A stretch of 64,000 bases of DNA from contig OU452204.1 in NCBI GenBank assembly GCA_911728435.2, positions 7,068,001 to 7,132,000 on the forward strand, written 5' to 3'. The notes under the pieces are model-generated. The model did not search any database. It was not told the DNA's origin and worked only from the letters and a program-made list of their open reading frames with translations. The DNA comes from Apoderus coryli. Its lineage: Eukaryota > Arthropoda > Insecta > Coleoptera > Attelabidae. Position numbers and translations under genes: made by a program. Shown here in pieces: positions 35,251-46,000 of this stretch (position 1 is its first letter; each line of letters starts with the position of its first letter).

Positions 35251-35834
35251 AACCTGCTATTTAAGCAGCTGATATTCAGTAATGTTCCCTGGGACAAGTT
35301 TATATTCCGTATATCAAATTCAAGACGGTTATTTTCTTCTCGTTTCAGATTCTATTAAATGCGTTTTATGCATAGAAAAATGCAGAATTTAAAATTGTAT
35401 AAAAATATACTCCTATATCACAACTGAATGAAAAATTGGACTTGACTTACACAATCGCATTTTCAATTGCATTTGTAGAAAAAGTAGTCTAACTCGTGAA
35501 CTGTCATCCAAACATATCGTCTCGGGACCAATTTCTGCTGGTCCAGAAATGACATACCTATACCTTACACTAATATTTATTCTAAATACTATTCTGACGT
35601 CTGTATACAATGTATAAAAAAAAACGGTCGATATCGCCTCAATAATTATTTATAGTGGAGTTTATTATTGGATGCTGTACATAAAATATGATAGCACCTG
35701 GGTAACGAAATGTTTTCCTGAAAGATTTAACATTTAAATACACTATCATTTATATAGTATTATAATTTTAGTTCGAAAATAATAATAATAATAACATTCT
35801 AAACTAACTTATTTGTTCAAAAATTATAAATTCA

Positions 35835-35917
35835 ACAAGAAATCACTGCGTGATTTCCCAGTCGTTTTGTGGTAGTTTTATCTATGACAAAAGTCATTGA
35901 GGGTTATAAAAAAAAAT
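35835..35917 (+). repeat. Hairpin-bearing dispersed repeat, copy 2
   Basis: It matches 2869-2950. The hairpin is GAAATCAC, loop TGC, GTGATTTC (35839-35857). One stem pair differs from copy 1 on both sides, so pairing is kept. Confidence 0.65.
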
Positions 35918-35959
35918 TCAAAAATCTATATATCTCCTAAAAATATTGAAGATAAATAT

Positions 35960-36235
35960 AAACATTTTTGAGTTACCCCGTAGATCACCTCTACGAGCTT
36001 ATAGTTACACGCTAAAGAAATCATGCATTCAAATCTAAATCAAAAGATTATTCAAAATATTACTTTTTTGACCTTAAAAAAATAAACAAATACATTTTTG
36101 ACTCACCTCGTATATAAATTTAAAGTGTATGCTAAAAATTTCTAAACATTTAAAATTAATTCGATTGCAATCTAGAAAATTTGTTAAATGTCGGCTAATT
36201 AATGTTTTTTTTGCATCACCCTGTACATGCTGCTT
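35960..36235. repeat. Diverged tandem blocks ending in ACCCTGTA-like words
   Basis: Three blocks about 120-130 bases apart each have a poly-T run followed by GAGTTACCCCGTA, GACTCACCTCGTATA or GCATCACCCTGTA. The first two then share a segment with CGCTAAAGAAATC or TGCTAAAAATTTC. They look like old tandem copies of one unit. Confidence 0.45.
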
Positions 36236-36544
36236 ATTAATTAATGTTGTTATGATCTGATAAATACTGAATTTAAATAATAAATCCACTTGTCAAATTC
36301 AGAAACCTTATAAAATTTTATACTAAATACCTACTATAAATATATTAGATAGGTATTTTAAATCTGCAAGTCTAAAAATGGCTGCCTATAATATGATTAT
36401 CATCATAGGTGACGTTATTTTTTAGAACTACCACATCTCTCTATTTGAAACTCGTTGGTGTTAAATTAACGTTAACGTTAATAGCGGCGGACGTTATTTT
36501 TTAGGATACCATATCTATATATTATGGTTCGTTGGTTTGTCATA

Positions 36545-37175
36545 ATTTGGTAGTATTTTTTTCTAACGTTGGTGTCACTTATTTTAGTTTAGTTGACACT
36601 TGTAGTTCACGTCATAATTTGGTTTTGGTAAGATGTTTTTTCTAACGACAGACAAATTGCTTGTGTCAAATAGTTTATTATTATTTTCTTTGTTTACATT
36701 AATAGCCTAAGAGTTTTCGGCATTATTTTTATGTTTAAGATCAATTTCTATCAACATGGTGTTATAAAATGGTTATTCCATATAGTTGTAGTCAATTTAG
36801 AAGTTGTCATTGTGTATTTGAAGTAATATTACTGAAACAGTGATAATAACCTAAAGTGACAGTGTCATGAGCGCCGTCAGATGGGTGGATGTGATCATAT
36901 ATTTTTCAATAACTGATGGATGGGAAATAGTTGATATCTCCCTCTGCGTCGCACACAAAATGAACTTTTGCAGATGTAATTAAAATAATTAATAAAATAG
37001 TGTCGCCGCATTAAATCCCCTTGAAAAGTACCCGTTGGCATGCAGCAAAAAACAAATTTTCTATATAGACAGACCTGCGGCTGCAACTTCGGTGCAGCTT
37101 TAAGTTCACATAGATAGCAGTGATTTTTTCGCAGATTTTCGACGACAAAGACAGCACGATCAGAAATTATAAGGA
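36545..37175 (+). repeat. Dispersed repeat R2, copy 2
   Basis: It matches 3615-4140 in the same order, followed by one unit related to the 109-bp tandem of copy 1 (GACAAAGACAGCACGATCAG). It runs directly into the tRNA-like end of an inverted R1 copy. Confidence 0.65.
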
Positions 37176-37183
37176 TTAAAATT

Positions 37184-37612
37184 TGCAAGAGCAGGGATCG
37201 AACCAAGGACCTTTCGCACGCAAAGCCACGCCGTTTACCACTGAGCTACGGTATAGGATGTAAAATTAAATTGCAATATAACTTTTAAACGCAATTTTCT
37301 CAAGAATTATGGAGGCAAATATCAAAAGTAACCTATTGCTGTAAAACAGATATAAATGCTTTCAAATGATGTATCACTCGACCCCTACTGCTATTTAAGA
37401 TTTGGGGGTTGTGTGCACCACTATCACAGGGTTATAGCGATTTCAACCAAAAACTAATGAGTTCATCCTAAGACTCCCCCAAACTCATATGCCAAAATTT
37501 AGCGAAATTAGTTGCGGCGTTAAGGTGCTATCGTGGAAGAATACATACAGAAACACAGATAGACAGACTTCCCATCTGGAAATGGTCTTACATTGTCTCA
37601 GGGGACTTTAAC
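37184..37612 (-). repeat. Dispersed repeat R1, copy d, with tRNA-like module
   Basis: This is R1 in reverse: the complement of CCATTTCCAGATGG at about 37580, the GTCTG tract, TTGAGTCGAG-type middle blocks and TCTCAAGAATTATGG. A tRNA-like segment lies at 37186-37258. Read on the minus strand it has TAGCTCAGTGGTAAACGGCG, GGTTCGATCCC and a TGC (Ala) anticodon loop with imperfect stems. The outer R1 end is missing where a LINE fragment begins. Confidence 0.65.
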
Positions 37613-37619
37613 AATACAT

Positions 37620-38580
37620 GGAAATGATTAAATCAAAAACAAAAAACATCAATAAATTACATGAACCGAAAACAGTAACAAACAACAATAAGCAAGTCTG
37701 TCTACCCTCACATCGCTCAACCATCTATCACTATTGATAATCCTATAAGGCAATAAAAATAAAGAAAAAACAAGAAATAAAAAAAAACGAAGTATACCAA
37801 AACTGGACTCAAAACAAAAAGTCAGCAATTGCGCTTCATCTATCTTCGCTTAAATGAACGCTTAGTTTTAGCTTCTCTCAATTCTTTAGACCAGGAGTTT
37901 ATGCATTTAGACCTTTTGTACAATTTCGTGGAATGGATGGGTATATTAAGTGAATTAGGGAAGCCTATATTTATATTATGAATATCTGTCCTAAACTGGA
38001 TTTTATTATACAAGCAGGGTGATGTTTTATTTTTTAAAATAGAAAAATATCTAACTGATGTATGCAATTTTCGTCTGTCGTGCACTCGTATTAAGCCTTA
38101 CATAAAGTGTAGCTGAGTCTCTGGAACCTGCAAACCTAAACATGAATTCTAAATGCGGTTTTTATCGACCACCATCAAGCTGGCATTATAAATGGTGTCT
38201 CAGTAGTTAAGATGTGATAATACGAGCGTGTCACACAAAGATATTTTCAGGCTCTTGTTTAGAACTTCCCTATTATGAAATAATGGTTGAGGTTTAGATA
38301 GGCTTTATGGAGAGACTTTGTAATGTGTTCCGAAAATCGTAATTCCTCGTTAAGCACAAGTCCAAGATTTTTAACATTTTTGCGGAATTCTATAACAGTA
38401 TCAGATATTTTAAGCGTATTGCCAAACGTATGTAAGAATATCTGTCTTTCAGCTCGATATGACATAAATGAAAGGCGAAGTAGTAGGCAAAATATATGTA
38501 CCGGGGCAGGTAGATAAGATATTACAAAACTTACAAATGAACTAAAATAAACAAATAAAAATTGTAGTTGTTTCAATATT
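37620..38580 (-). mobile_element. LINE 3' fragment (CR1/Jockey-like), minus strand
   Basis: It is a 5'-truncated non-LTR retrotransposon piece. Broken frames read FGNTLKISDTVIEFRKNVKN, LGLVLNEELRFSEHI and HKAYLNLNHY, and later SILKNKTSPCLYNKIQFRTD with IHNINI. These correspond to the region after the RT palm and to the C-terminus of ORF2. The 3' UTR reaches about 37620, next to R1 copy d. It is related to, but not the same as, the fragment at 48193. Confidence 0.7.
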
Positions 38581-38892
38581 GATATTATGAGAGACGAGAA
38601 ATCTAGTTTTTAATTTATTTGTGATAAATAATATGGCTTACGCAATATTGTATTATAATTTCGTTACGATAACAAAGTGTAAAACAATAATATTTACTTC
38701 ACAGGTGTAGTCCTTTGAATATATTAGTGCGGCCTTATAATTTATTCCTTACTACATTTACCCAAGATAAAACGGGGTGTTACACCATTTTTCAAGTTTC
38801 AAGCCTTAAAAAGAAAAATCTTATAGGTATTATATATTATAGTCAACTAATCTGTCAGCAGCAAGTTTCTCGAAAACAGTCTGAACCCAAAA

Positions 38893-38998
38893 GGGTAGGT
38901 TAGGTAAATTTTGATGTATGAGTTTGGGAGGGTCTTAGAATGATTCCTTTAGTTTTTGGTTGAAATTGCTTTAGCCCTTGATAGGGGTATTTTTAAGA
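38893..38998 (+). repeat. Dispersed repeat R1, fragment e
   Basis: Only the middle of R1 is present (TATGAGTTTGGGAGGGTCTT, then TTTTTGGTTGAAATTGCTTT and GATAGGGGT). It lies about 75 bases before copy f. Confidence 0.55.
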
Positions 38999-39657
38999 CG
39001 TAGTTGTTACATAGAAATGCCACACTTACCAGCCTTGTATATAGGTTCCTAGGAATCTTATTAAGTGTTTTTACTTTCCCGCACAAGGAAAGTATTGTGA
39101 ACGCACTAAAAAAATTGAGATAAAGACGGATATAACCATTTTGAAATTCCTTGAGACGATTAAGACCATTTCCAGATGGAAGTCTGTCCGTCTGTATACA
39201 TGTGTGTGTGTCTGTATGTATTCTTGCACGATAGCGCCTAAACGCTTTAACCAATTGAGCTATATTTTGGTATATGAGTTTGGGGGAGTCCTAGGATGAA
39301 CCCATTAGTTTTTCGTTGAAACCGCTTAAGCCCTGTGATAGGGGTGGACACAACCGCCAAATTTTCAAATAGCAGTAGGGGTCGAGCGATACATTATTTT
39401 AAAGCATTTTTTTATCTGCTTTATAGAAAATTGCGTTTAAAATTTCACCAGTTAGGTAATTGGAACCTATCTTATTAGAATATTCGCATGCAGAAGGTTC
39501 TGAGTTCGAATCGCTGCTCTGGCAATATTTTTTTTTCTAATTGTTGAATAAAGTAGTTAGTTTGTTATGTTAGTTTATTGGAAATAATGAAAATCATACA
39601 ATAATCATGATAATTCTAAAATTCTGTTTCGTTACGCAGGCCATATATTTTTTATTA

Positions 39658-40658
39658 CGAGGCATGTTTTTTAAGTAAGTACCGTTTTGGAATTAAAAAA
39701 AGACGTGCAAAGATATCGCAATAATTTTATTTTTACATGAAAGCCTGTACCTTAATCTACTTTTCTACATAATTTCCGTGAATATTGAGGCACTTGTCAT
39801 TACGTGGCACCAGTTTTTGAATACCCTCCTCATAAAATTCTGCCGCCTGACTTGTTAACCACTGTATCACAAATGTTTTGACTTCGTTATCACAAAACCC
39901 AACGTTTAGGCAGTGCATTGACTTTCCTTGAGCGGTACCACAATGAAGGTGAAGATTTTTTAGACCAAATTGTTACTGGTGACGAAACATGTGTGGCCTA
40001 CGTCACACCAGAATCGAAACAACAATCCATGGAATGGCAACATTCATCATCACCCAAAAGAGTGAAGTTTAAGCAAACAATTTCTGCCCGGAAAATCATG
40101 TGCACAGTTTTTTGGGACAGAAAAGGAGTATTGCTAGTGGAGTTTCTGCCTCGTAATGAGACAATCAATGCAGCGTCTTATTGTGAGACATTGAACAATC
40201 TGCGTCGTGCAATCCAGAACAAAAGACGTGTCAAGTTGAGTAAGGGTATCGTTTTGCTGCATGACAATGCCCGTCCACATGTGGCTAATCGGACCAAAGA
40301 TCTCATCAAATCTTTTCAATGGGAAACTCTAGATCATCCTCCATACAGCCCTGATCTGGCGCCCAGCGACTACCATTTGTTCCTGCACTTGAAGAAACAC
40401 CTGGGTGGTCAGCGTCTTCAAGACGATAACGAAGTCAAAACATTTGTGATACAGTGGTTAACAAGTCAGGCGGCAGAATTTTATGAGGAGGGTATTCAAA
40501 AACTGGTGCCACGTTATGACAAGTGCCTCAATATTCACGGAAATTATGTAGAAAAGTAGATTAAGGTACAGGCTTTCATGTAAAAATAAAATTATTGCGA
40601 TATCTTTGCACGTCTTTTTTTAATTCCAAAACGGTACTTACTTAAAAAACATGCCTCG
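39658..40658 (+). mobile_element. Rearranged DD34D mariner with 234-bp self-derived inverted repeats
   Basis: A 1,001-bp element is flanked by TA (39656-39657 and 40659-40660) and starts CGAGGCATGTTTTTTAAGTA. The first 234 bases (39658-39891) are the exact inverted copy of the last 234 (40425-40658), which include the end of the transposase gene. The normal 5' end and the DNA-binding half of the transposase are gone. R1 copy c supplies the uninterrupted target sequence. Confidence 0.92.
39893..40559 (+). pseudogene. Mariner (DD34D) transposase, N-terminus lost
   Basis: The catalytic half is open without stops to 40559. It has IVTGDET (first Asp), LHDNARPH (second) and PPYSPDLAPSDYHLF (third), with 34 residues between the last two, which is the mariner spacing. 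It ends GIQKLVPRYDKCLN. The first ~150 residues with the helix-turn-helix domain are missing, and no ATG opens the frame. The break is at 39891/39892, where the inverted 3' copy joins. The last part of the coding sequence therefore exists twice, once in each orientation. Confidence 0.88.
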
Positions 40659-40705
40659 TATATTATATATCTTGCCGGGAAAGTTTTGGGCCGACACAAT
40701 TTTTT

Positions 40706-42146
40706 AATTATTTTAGATGGAATGGAATATTATCATCACATCACAAAAATATATCGTAGACGCCAAATAACCCTCTGAATACGATTTATAAAAAAAGTAG
40801 AATTTTACAAAATTAACAAATAATAAATTCACACAAACTGCATATAAAAAAACACTATAAAATAATTATGTAAATAATAAACAAGTGATGTATGCAAGAA
40901 ACAATCTACTAATATTGCACGTAATAAAGTTGCACGATGAGTCTTAAATTTTAGTCGACCTCTTTATTTCTTCAACAATCTAACAATGCTGTAAATTTTG
41001 ACAAGGCTGTATGATGATTACGTGCGCACGCATAGTTATTCGGCATTGACTAGTATTTTACTATATTATATAAATTAAAAACAGAAGAAAAATGCTGTAT
41101 AGACCCGGTTTTCCACGTTTCCAAAACAAAAAATTCGCAAATTTATATTTGTTCATAGGTTTGAGTTGTGAGCAACTAGCATAACATAAAACCGTCAAAA
41201 TTCGTCAGAGTAAAATCTGTAAACACATTGACAGTGTTTAAATAAGTTAGCAGCTCAGCTTAATTTGCAGTTTTGGATATAGCATAGTTAAACAAAAAAC
41301 ATTTAGCTTCATATCATGGTTAAATTTGAAAATAAAGCTGTTGCGACTAACGCATCAGTATTTACACATTCATAACTAACGCTGAATAATGCTTATAGAA
41401 TGTATAGCAATTCATTTCTAGCATCATAATTTACCAACAAAAAATACATTTAAATTGGATGTAATAGTATAATAGTAAATTTTACTTACATTGATGGAAT
41501 TACGACTCTCCTTATCTGCAACAACCCACCACCGTACGTATAGTCTCTTTACCCCGAACGGTATACCCGACAGCGACATCCCGTATATTATTTTGCTTAA
41601 ACTTTTATGATCACCTAATAATAATTAATCATTGATTCCGACTGACAGTGAGTGATTTATCCGAAAATATTATATAAAACAATAAATCGTCTACACCTAA
41701 CTGAAAACAATATTTTCTGAAACAAAGACATATAAATAGCCATTAGATTTCTAATCATTTATTTAACATAATCAATTGTTTTCTAATAGATTTTTTGTGT
41801 ATTTAAGAATTTCTATAACAATATAACCAGATATTACTAGTTTTATAGTAAAAATATACAACAATTCTGTCATAATATATAAGAGCTTTAAATAATTATT
41901 ATCCTTAAATACGATAAACAAACATAAATAATACAATTATCAATTAAAATTTAATGTGTTTCAGTTTTGTTTACATTAAGAGCCAGTTTAACTAAACAGA
42001 TAGTACCTAATATCTATTAAGTACGGGGTAATACTATAACATTGTTTTAATCGTTTAATATGGTATAATTAGTCATAGGTATATTATATTCAACATCAAA
42101 AAAATATTCATCATTTGGTGTTCTAATGCATCCATTCGTGTAAAAG
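40706..42146. other. AT-rich spacer
   Basis: No coding sequence, RNA gene or repeat end is recognised. Confidence 0.35.
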
Positions 42147-42216
42147 TACGAAGGTTGCCTTTTATATTTCGGGATTAGAGAATAAAACAAATATTAATCA
42201 TCGAAAATCACTTTAT

Positions 42217-42587
42217 TGTAAGGATAATAACAGTAAATTCAAATAAAACCCGAAAATAATACAAATAATTGAATTTAATCCGTTAAATACAATAGCTTTT
42301 TCTATCCTCGACTATTCTCTAACAATACAATCATCTGACTAACCAAAAGTTCACTTCCCTTTCGGCATCCAAATTAAAACTTGTACATTCAGCCTTTTTC
42401 TAAAATATTAGTCGTTGACATGTTTAGAGAGTTAACATAACCAAAACCAAACAGAAAGCAATCTTGGGTTATATGATATAATGATTGAATACAATAACAC
42501 ACCAAGTAGAATATGAAGTGTGTTAATATAAACAAGTTGCAGGACATTGAATAGTACAATGCCCTTATATACCAAAATATTACTACA
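42217..42587 (-). repeat. 3' LTR
   Basis: 371 bp, TGTAAGGATAATAACAG to ...ATATTACTACA on the plus strand. It is almost the same as the 44628-44999 copy. Confidence 0.9.
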
Positions 42588-42719
42588 TTCGGCCATCCTG
42601 ACCATTGGTCTGACCTGATACTAAAACTTGGACATAACTTCAATCTTATAAAAATAGGTGTATTCGTTAAAACAATCTAATGAAATAAAAGTATCGTAAA
42701 TATTATAAGCGACGTTCAC

Positions 42720-43225
42720 TTATAGTCAGCGTTTGCCAAAGAAAAATAAAAAATAATGTTCACTTCTATGGTTAAAAAAACAAAATTACAACCAACGTTC
42801 GCTTCTGGGCAACGTTTGCCAAAAAAAATCTTCACATGTGACGTTCGTTTCTAGGCAACGTTTGCCAACAAAAATCACAAGCGTCGTTTGCTTCTAGGCA
42901 ACGTTTGCCAAAAAAAATCTTCACATGTGATGTTTGTTTCTAGGCAACGTTTGCCAACAAAAATCACAAGCATCGTTTGCTTATAGGCAACGTTATGCCA
43001 AAAAAATAAATCACAAGCGACGTTCGCTTCTAGGCAACGTTATGCCAAACATAAATCATAAGCAACGTTTGCTTATAGGCAACTAATGCCAAAAATAAAT
43101 CACAAGCGACGTTCGCTTCTAGGCAACGTTATGCCAAACATAATTCATAAGCAACGTTTGCTTATAGGCAACTAATGCCAAACAATAAATCACAAGCGAC
43201 GTTCGCTTATTGGCAACGTTTGCCA
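42720..43225. repeat. Minisatellite, 43-47-bp unit, ~11 copies
   Basis: Units contain CTTCTAGGCAACGTTTGCCA followed by an A run and CACAAGC or CACATGTG. Spacings at GGCAAC are 46, 43, 46, 43, 47, 45, 44, 45 and 45. In the first half two variants alternate, giving an ~89-bp dimer. The GGCAACGTTTGCC core is itself palindromic. It lies between the integrase tail and the 3' LTR. Confidence 0.9.
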
Positions 43226-43350
43226 CTAATCCTCTTCGTTTTGTATGCTAATCCACCTTTTGAAATGATCTGCGGCTACAACGGTTCTCTTACATTTGAA
43301 CCCTTCTCGTAAGTCTTCAACGTCATATTATCTGTCATTGTCATTAAACA
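43226..43350 (-). pseudogene. Integrase C-terminal tail of the Ty3/gypsy element
   Basis: The minus strand reads YDVEDLREGFKCKRTVVAAD and then HFKRWI and a stop. This is the usual end of Ty3/gypsy Pol (YxVEDxxG...VxAADHxKRWI). It follows only about 150 bases after protease sequence, which shows a large deletion of RT, RNase H and the integrase core. Confidence 0.65.
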
Positions 43351-43399
43351 ACACAACACTTTTGTGTTACGAAAAGGAGATGCATTTTCCTGTAACAGT

Positions 43400-43575
43400 C
43401 TTATTTAAAAATTACAAATGTGTCCATGACACTACGCAATGTCATGTCCTTCAAATCAATACAATGCAAATCTAATCTTTTAACTCTTTCATGAACGTAT
43501 TTGAACTGTCCAAATCTATTAAACAATTAATTTTTTTGTCAAAAAATTCAAGCATGCTGTAAAAAGATATTAAGA
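43400..43575 (-). pseudogene. Retropepsin fragment of the Ty3/gypsy element
   Basis: The minus strand reads FFDKKINCLIDLDSSNTF and later VKRLDLHCIDLKDMTLRSV. INCLIDLxSS corresponds to the aspartic-protease active site of this retroelement class, here D-L-D in place of D-T/S-G. A stop and then the deletion junction follow. Confidence 0.55.
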
Positions 43576-43592
43576 TGCACTTCTTTTGCTAA

Positions 43593-44553
43593 TTATTCGA
43601 CCTGTTGGATTTCCTTTCGTGGAAATGGACACTTTTCGTTAAGGTGACCTAGCCTACTGCAATTATTACATTTGACAGGTGGTTTTCTACAATTAACTGA
43701 AATGTGACCTGGAATACCACAATTGTAGCACGTTTGACGAGAGCCTGACACCCTAAAAACTTCTTTATTGTTCAAATTGCTACGATTAGAATCAGTCCAT
43801 GTTGAGGGTTTAAGTTTCACTTTATCCACGTTAGAATCTTTTATTTCGTTAGGCATATCACCCACGGTATTTAGATATGCATACAGAGCATTGACATCCA
43901 CATGTTTTGCGGCTCTAACAGTTCGTGATATATTATCGTCCTTGATGCCACCGATAACTGTATCAATCAAATAATCGTCAGGTATGTCTATATTAAGTGC
44001 CCTCAATTTAGACATTTTTTGAAAACAATAGTCCCCTAGATTTTGTCCCGGCTTAGTCTCGTAATTAGCAGCCTCTTTTAATAACTTAGAAAATGGAACA
44101 GACTTACGGAAATACAGGCTCATTGATGTTTTAGTAATCAGTCCAACTCGAATCATACTCCACATTTTCGTCATACCATTGACGAGCGTTGCCTCGTAAT
44201 CGTCCAGAAATCAGGCGAAGTATAGTATCGTCGTCCCATTGATAACGTTTTGCTAAACTATCTACTTTATTCAGCCACTTATCCACAATCACATCATCCC
44301 GATTTGGGTCAAATGTCGGCACTAAAAATTCGTCCCCCGCACGAAAGAGCGACGTACGCCTTTTTAAATCGCTTACTGGTTTTCTTAAACATTTTATTGT
44401 GTGTTTCCGCGTTGATCTGTTATCAGAAGAACTAAAGCTCGAATTCGAACTAGCACTATCACTTTCCGAGGACGAGGATGAACGTTCCTCACAGTGACGT
44501 TTTTGGACCCTTTTGCCCGTCGTAGTTTCTTTCGTTTTAAATCTTTCCATCAC
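43593..44553 (-). pseudogene. Ty3/gypsy-type gag, one frameshift
   Basis: Gag packages the element RNA. From the Met at 44553 there is a Lys/Arg- and Ser-rich start, then the capsid-type region (PTFDPNRDDVIVDKWLNKV, then LISGRLRGNARQWYDE). The frame shifts at about 44140-44170 and continues with FSKLLKEAANYETKPGQNLG to two CCHC zinc knuckles (CYNCGIPGHISVNC, CNNCSRLGHLNEKC), and ends QQVE with a stop at 43593. Apart from the shift it is complete. Whether the shift is mutation or recoding cannot be told here; mutation is more likely inside gag. Confidence 0.88.
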
Positions 44554-44627
44554 GTATAATAAAGAAAATTAACGATAACAACAAAAAAATAGTTGTAGCT
44601 GGTTTTTATTATATCCCACCGCTGCTT

Positions 44628-44999
44628 TGTAAGGATAATAACAGTAAATTCAAATAAAACCCGAAAATAATACAAATAATTGAATATAATCCGTTAAATA
44701 CAATAGCTTTTTCTATCCTCGACTATTCTCTAACAATACAATCATCTGACTAACCAAAAGTTCACTTCCCTTTCGGCATCCAAATTAAAACTTGTACATT
44801 CAGCCTTTTTCTAAAATATTAGTCGTTGACATGTTTAGAGAGTTAACATAAACAAAAACCAAACAGAAAGCAATCTTGGGTTATATGATATAATGATTGA
44901 ATACAATAACACACCAAGTAGAATATGAAGTGTGTTAATATAAACAAGTTGCAGGACATTGAATAGTACAATGCCCTTATATACCAAAATATTACTACA
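44628..44999 (-). repeat. 5' LTR
   Basis: 372 bp, the partner of 42217-42587. On the minus strand it is followed by AAGCAGCGGTGGGATATAAT ahead of gag, the same leader as in the rearranged copy at 61938. Confidence 0.9.
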
Positions 45000-45003
45000 T
45001 TAT

Positions 45004-46000
45004 TGTTTTTCAAAATATTCGCCATACACTTTTGCATGCGTTTGAACGAATTGTCGAAGCACTTTTGCCACTCTGATTGAGGTATCTCCAAAACATGCAT
45101 TCTGAATGCAGCAACCGCTTCTTCAGGTGTCGAAAAACGTTGACCTCTCAGTTTGTTTTTTACGTACGGGAATAAAAAGTCATTCGGTGCCAAGTCAGGA
45201 CTCTACGACGGATGACTCATCAAATCGATGTTTTGGGTGCTCAAAAATGCAGTTGTTTGAGCCGATGTGTGAGAGCTCGCATTGTCGTGGTGAAGAGTGA
45301 TCCGTCTTCGGCGGTTGGTTTTCCTGATTTCTTGGAAGACAACTGGCAAACAACTGGTTGTTTACCACTCAGAATTGACTGTTCTGCGTTGTTCTAGTGA
45401 TACGGTTGCGACTTGTCCAGTTTTTACGAAAAAACAGGCGACCATTTGCTTGGAAGTGCTTCGTGCGCGAACAATTTTTGTTGGCTTTAGCTCATCTTGA
45501 AACACCCATACAGTCGACTGTGTACTTTCGGGCTAATACGCGTAAATCCACGATTCATCACCTGTCACGATGTCGACCAATCGACACGAGCATTTTTTTG
45601 AGCGATTGACAAATTTTGTGGGATCCAACGCGAACAAATTTTTTTGACAGTCAAATGTTTATGCAATATTGAATGTATGCTGGTCCCACTAATGCCTAAG
45701 GTTGTCTCAATCTCCTGATAGGTCACATGACGATCTAGCAAGATCAGTTCCCGCACAGCATCAATGGTTTTCGCAACAACAACTGATTTTGGACGACCTT
45801 CACGAAATTCGTCTTGGAGTGAACTACGACCACGATTGAATTCACCATACCATCGATAAACACTGGTCCTTGATGGAGCTTCATCGCCAAAAATTGAATT
45901 AAGTTCATCCATGCACTGTTGCTGAGTTAATCCACGTCGAAAGTTGTAAAAAATAATCGCACGAAAATGTTCACGATTTTATTCCAGTTTTGGGCCGAAA
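45004..46000 (-). pseudogene. Mariner (DD34D) transposase, decayed
   Basis: From about 46000 the minus strand reads REHFRAIIFYNFRRGL and then ELNSIFGDEAPSRTSVYRWY, the first DNA-binding helix-turn-helix, with GRPKSVV and the second around TYQEIETTLGISGTSIHSIL. Catalytic pieces follow in other frames: VTGDESWIY, LHHDNASSH and SPDLAPNDF, with 34 residues between the last two Asp. It ends near GEYFEKQ in a shifted frame at 45005. All three Asp survive, but there are several frameshifts and stops. Confidence 0.88.

Larger units (their letters stand above)
39071..40705 (+). repeat. Dispersed repeat R1, copy f, split by a mariner
   Basis: This is the copy with the clearest ends: ACTTTCCCGCACAAGGAAAGT at 39073, itself a small hairpin, and CCGGGAAAGT at 40675-40684. 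Without the mariner (39658-40658) it is about 630 bp. It has the GTCTG tract, the conserved middle and a degraded tRNA-like end (GAGTTCGAATCGC near 39500). Confidence 0.7.
42217..44999 (-). mobile_element. Pol-deleted Ty3/gypsy-type LTR retrotransposon
   Basis: Direct LTRs lie at 42217-42587 (371 bp, 3' LTR) and 44628-44999 (372 bp, 5' LTR). Each reads TGT...ACA and they are nearly identical. The 4-bp duplication TTAT lies at 42213-42216 and 45000-45003. Between the LTRs are gag, a protease piece, the last stretch of integrase and a 45-bp minisatellite; RT, RNase H and most of integrase are missing. It inserted into the 3' end of a mariner. It could only move with help from a complete relative. 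Confidence 0.9.

Noticed and set aside
37186..37258. Functional tRNA-Ala
   Set aside because: A and B boxes look good, but the anticodon stem is mispaired and no acceptor stem forms. It is part of repeat R1.
39073..40684. R1 as a simple TIR transposon with ACTTTCCCG/CGGGAAAGT ends
   Set aside because: In copies b, c and f the shared sequence continues past CGGGAAAGT to GACACAA...TTTTT, so these words may not be the true ends.
42720..43225. CRISPR-like array of 45-bp units
   Set aside because: The whole unit is repeated with no unique spacers, and it lies inside a eukaryotic LTR retrotransposon. It is a minisatellite.
44131..44174. Programmed frameshift inside gag
   Set aside because: Retroelement recoding normally lies between gag and pol. 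No slippery site was evident, so a simple indel is more likely.
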